Assembly (NCBI GenBank): GCA_003151315.1
Contig: PLXF01000103.1
Span: forward strand, 19,272-25,858
Origin: Parachlamydiales bacterium
Lineage (GTDB): Bacteria > Chlamydiota > Chlamydiia > Chlamydiales > SM23-39
DNA length: 6,587 nucleotides
Direction of reading: 5' to 3'
The notes under the pieces: generated by a model
What the model was told of the DNA's origin: nothing
The model's database searches: none
What the model saw: only the letters and a program-made list of their open reading frames with translations
Part shown: positions 5,136 to 6,587 of the stretch, in pieces
Layout: each line of letters begins with the position of its first letter
Numbering within the stretch: the first letter of the stretch is position 1
Made by a program: the position numbers and the translations under genes

Positions 5136-6062
5136 ACGATCGGATGCTACCTGCAGCGCGTTCATCACATGGTTGATGAAGTAGTTGTCATCTAGCATCG
5201 CGTCCATTGTATTCACTGGAAAAATGAATCGATCGCACAAGACTTTTGTTGGAATCTTTTGACCTGTAATTTCGCAGGGATTTACGATATCCAGACGTTC
5301 GTCACCAGTAATGTTATCATCGAAAAACAGAGAAAGATTTCTCACCCTTCCAGAGATTCCTGAAAGATCATACAAAAAGGGTTTACCATATTGCCCTTGC
5401 TCTTGATTTTGGTTCCAATAGAACCAATCATCCTGAATCGCGAAATGTTTCTCTGAATTTAAAATTAGATCAAAAATTTCTGTTGTTTTTTCTACCGTTC
5501 TCTTTCCGTCAATAATGAGTTTCGACCCATTGAATTTAGCCTGATGAGAAAATTCTACCCCGCAAGGGTGTTCCTCTATCTCTTTCATCACTTCAGCTAA
5601 ATCACCGCCAAAAGTTCTTAAGATAATGGTAAATGGGATGTTGTTTTCGCGAAGCCTGTTCATCATCACATAAAATGATGGGAAAATCGTAAAATTTATT
5701 TTTCCCGTTTCCGGATCTGTGAATTTTTCTTTGATTGTGCGATAGGTTGTTTCCACCGATTCTAAAGCAGGATGGTTAAGTTTTTTTAACCACTCGACAA
5801 ACTTCCCAATCACTTTTTGCCGTTCCTGTTTTAGCTGGGGATTGCTCTTATCGCCAGGAAGAATTTCTGTATAAATATATTGTTTAAAGGACATGGATTG
5901 CTTTCCATTCCAGCTAGCAAACGTGGTTTCAGCTAGAGCGGAAATTAACATATATTCATCATTTACTTGCTTGCTTGTATCTTTTAAGATCAAAGTTCCA
6001 TTCAAATCAAAATTCAAAAGTAATCTAGGCATCGCTTGACTGCTTTGAGGAATTGGATTCAT
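5115..6062 (-). CDS. HAD-fold protein with DxN motif I, function unknown
   Basis: A 315-residue soluble protein with haloacid dehalogenase superfamily signatures. Motif I is NFDLNGTL with the nucleophile D19 but N21 in place of the usual second Asp. A motif II candidate is T150 in ILRTFGGDL (147-155). The motif IV acidic pair is D248-D249 in LFFDDNITGDE. Between I and II lies a long helical cap-like insert (about 28-125). AIQDDWFYWNQNQEQGQYGKP (about 208-227) is distinctive. I recall RTFG-D and D(D/Y)xxWN...GK patterns from uncharacterised proteins in protists and some bacteria, but cannot confirm this here. The start ATG has a strong AAGGAG (6069-6074) six bases upstream. The gene is divergent from a LysR regulator, its likely controller. 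Whether it is a phosphatase, a phosphotransferase or inactive is open. Confidence 0.8.
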   Translation of the reverse strand: MNPIPQSSQAMPRLLLNFDLNGTLILKDTSKQVNDEYMLISALAETTFASWNGKQSMSFKQYIYTEILPGDKSNPQLKQERQKVIGKFVEWLKKLNHPALESVETTYRTIKEKFTDPETGKINFTIFPSFYVMMNRLRENNIPFTIILRTFGGDLAEVMKEIEEHPCGVEFSHQAKFNGSKLIIDGKRTVEKTTEIFDLILNSEKHFAIQDDWFYWNQNQEQGQYGKPFLYDLSGISGRVRNLSLFFDDNITGDERLDIVNPCEITGQKIPTKVLCDRFIFPVNTMDAMLDDNYFINHVMNALQVASDRLEPVFQ

Positions 6063-6093
6063 GAGCGTCTCCTTAAGGAATTGTTAATATATC

Positions 6094-6122
6094 TTGAATT
6101 TTCTTCGATCCTTGAATATCAT
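6094..6122 (+). promoter_or_regulatory. Sigma70-like promoter of the LysR-type regulator
   Basis: TTGAAT (6094-6099) and TATCAT (6117-6122) are separated by exactly 17 bp, matching the consensus at four and five of six positions. Transcription would begin near 6129 and give a leader of about 50 bases. The promoter lies in the 114-bp gap shared with the divergent HAD-fold gene, for which I see no clear promoter. Confidence 0.5.
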
Positions 6123-6131
6123 TAAACCTTA

Positions 6132-6148
6132 AAAGAATTAAATTCTTT
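6132..6148. promoter_or_regulatory. AT-rich palindrome in the LysR/HAD divergent gap, possible regulator site
   Basis: AAAGAATTAAATTCTTT is a perfect dyad of two 8-base arms around a single A. It sits just downstream of the predicted LysR promoter start and upstream of the HAD-fold gene. LysR-type regulators commonly bind dyads in such shared gaps and repress themselves. Low sequence complexity makes chance plausible. Confidence 0.35.
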
Positions 6149-6176
6149 ATAAGCAAAACTTACAAGCGCACCAGAC

Positions 6177-6587
6177 ATGAATCTTACCTATCTTCAGTAC
6201 TTTTATGATGCAGGCCTCCATGGAAGCGTATCCGCAGCAGCAAGAGAAAATTTTGTGTCGCAATCGGCGATTAGTCAGGGAGTTGCAAAACTCGAATCAA
6301 CTTTGCAGGTCAAACTGACGACTCACCAAAAGCAGAAATTCAGGCTGACCGAAGAAGGTATAATTGTTTTTAACGAAGCAAAACGGCTGTTTTCTGCTGT
6401 AGAGGGACTAAAAGACAAGCTCTTGGAATTAAAAGGAGAAGTGTCTGGAAGGCTGAAATTTGCTCTTACGAATGCTTTAGCCCAGTCCTTTCTCCCCTCC
6501 CCATATCTTCTGATGAAAGAACGCTATCCTAAAGTAGGGATCAAATTTCATCGGGGAAGCTTAAGTTTTATTCATGAAGCGCTTCGT
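6177..6587 (+). CDS. LysR-type transcriptional regulator, 3' end outside the window
   Basis: The first 137 residues of a LysR-family regulator, which usually has about 300, so more than half is beyond the right edge. The N-terminal winged helix-turn-helix is complete: MNLTYLQYFYDAGLHGSVSA, then AARENFVSQSAISQGVAKLE (21-40), the classical LysR recognition region, and RLTEEG at 56-61 closing the wing. A linker helix (about 62-88) leads into the effector-binding domain, whose first strand is GRLKFALTNA (91-100), with LLMKERYPKVGIKF (111-124) typical of its start. The ATG lacks a strong ribosome binding site. The gene is divergent from the HAD-fold gene, the usual layout for a LysR regulator and its target. 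The effector cannot be told from the fragment. Confidence 0.9.
   Translation, partial: MNLTYLQYFYDAGLHGSVSAAARENFVSQSAISQGVAKLESTLQVKLTTHQKQKFRLTEEGIIVFNEAKRLFSAVEGLKDKLLELKGEVSGRLKFALTNALAQSFLPSPYLLMKERYPKVGIKFHRGSLSFIHEALR

Overview
The window is an ordinary-density bacterial chromosome segment with moderate-to-low GC, short Shine-Dalgarno sites and small mixed-strand transcription units. It holds seven complete protein genes on which I would rely, one more complete unrecognised gene, and one gene cut by the right edge. The gene mix (a lone D-Ala-D-Ala dipeptidase, a stripped-down BlaI/M56 pair, orphan hypotheticals, a HAD-fold protein of a type I associate with protists and intracellular bacteria) would fit a host-associated Gram-negative such as an environmental member of the Chlamydiota, or a Legionella-like bacterium. 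No rRNA or other phylogenetic marker is present, so this is only a guess.

Left part (1-2313): a large imperfect inverted repeat (79-263) precedes a three-gene, plus-strand module. The genes are a BlaI/MecI-family repressor (317-700), an overlapping M56 membrane metalloprotease related to BlaR1/MecR1 (693-1763), and a small exported protein of unknown function (1819-2274), closed by a strong hairpin terminator. Two matching 16-bp perfect palindromes, TACTACGATCGTAGTA before the repressor and TACTACAATTGTAGTA before the exported protein, look like BlaI operators. They define an autoregulated circuit whose visible target is neither a beta-lactamase nor a PBP2a gene. The protease also lacks the extracellular penicillin-binding sensor domain of true BlaR1, so what the circuit senses is open. 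This is the most interesting part of the window.

Middle part (2348-4914): a small DUF167/YggU-family gene is convergent with an unrecognised minus-strand gene. A 450-bp gene-poor stretch with a chain of hairpins follows, which I tentatively read as the eroded right end of an IS200/IS605-type element. Then come a VanX/DdpX-type D-Ala-D-Ala dipeptidase (minus) and a divergently placed class I SAM methyltransferase (plus).

Right part (4915-6587): a gene-free 200-bp convergent gap holds an 11-bp-stem hairpin and a perfect 28-bp palindrome. After it come a minus-strand HAD-fold protein with a DxN variant of motif I and a divergent LysR-type regulator that runs off the window. The LysR/HAD pair is arranged like a regulator and its target, with a good sigma70-like promoter and an AT-rich palindrome between them.
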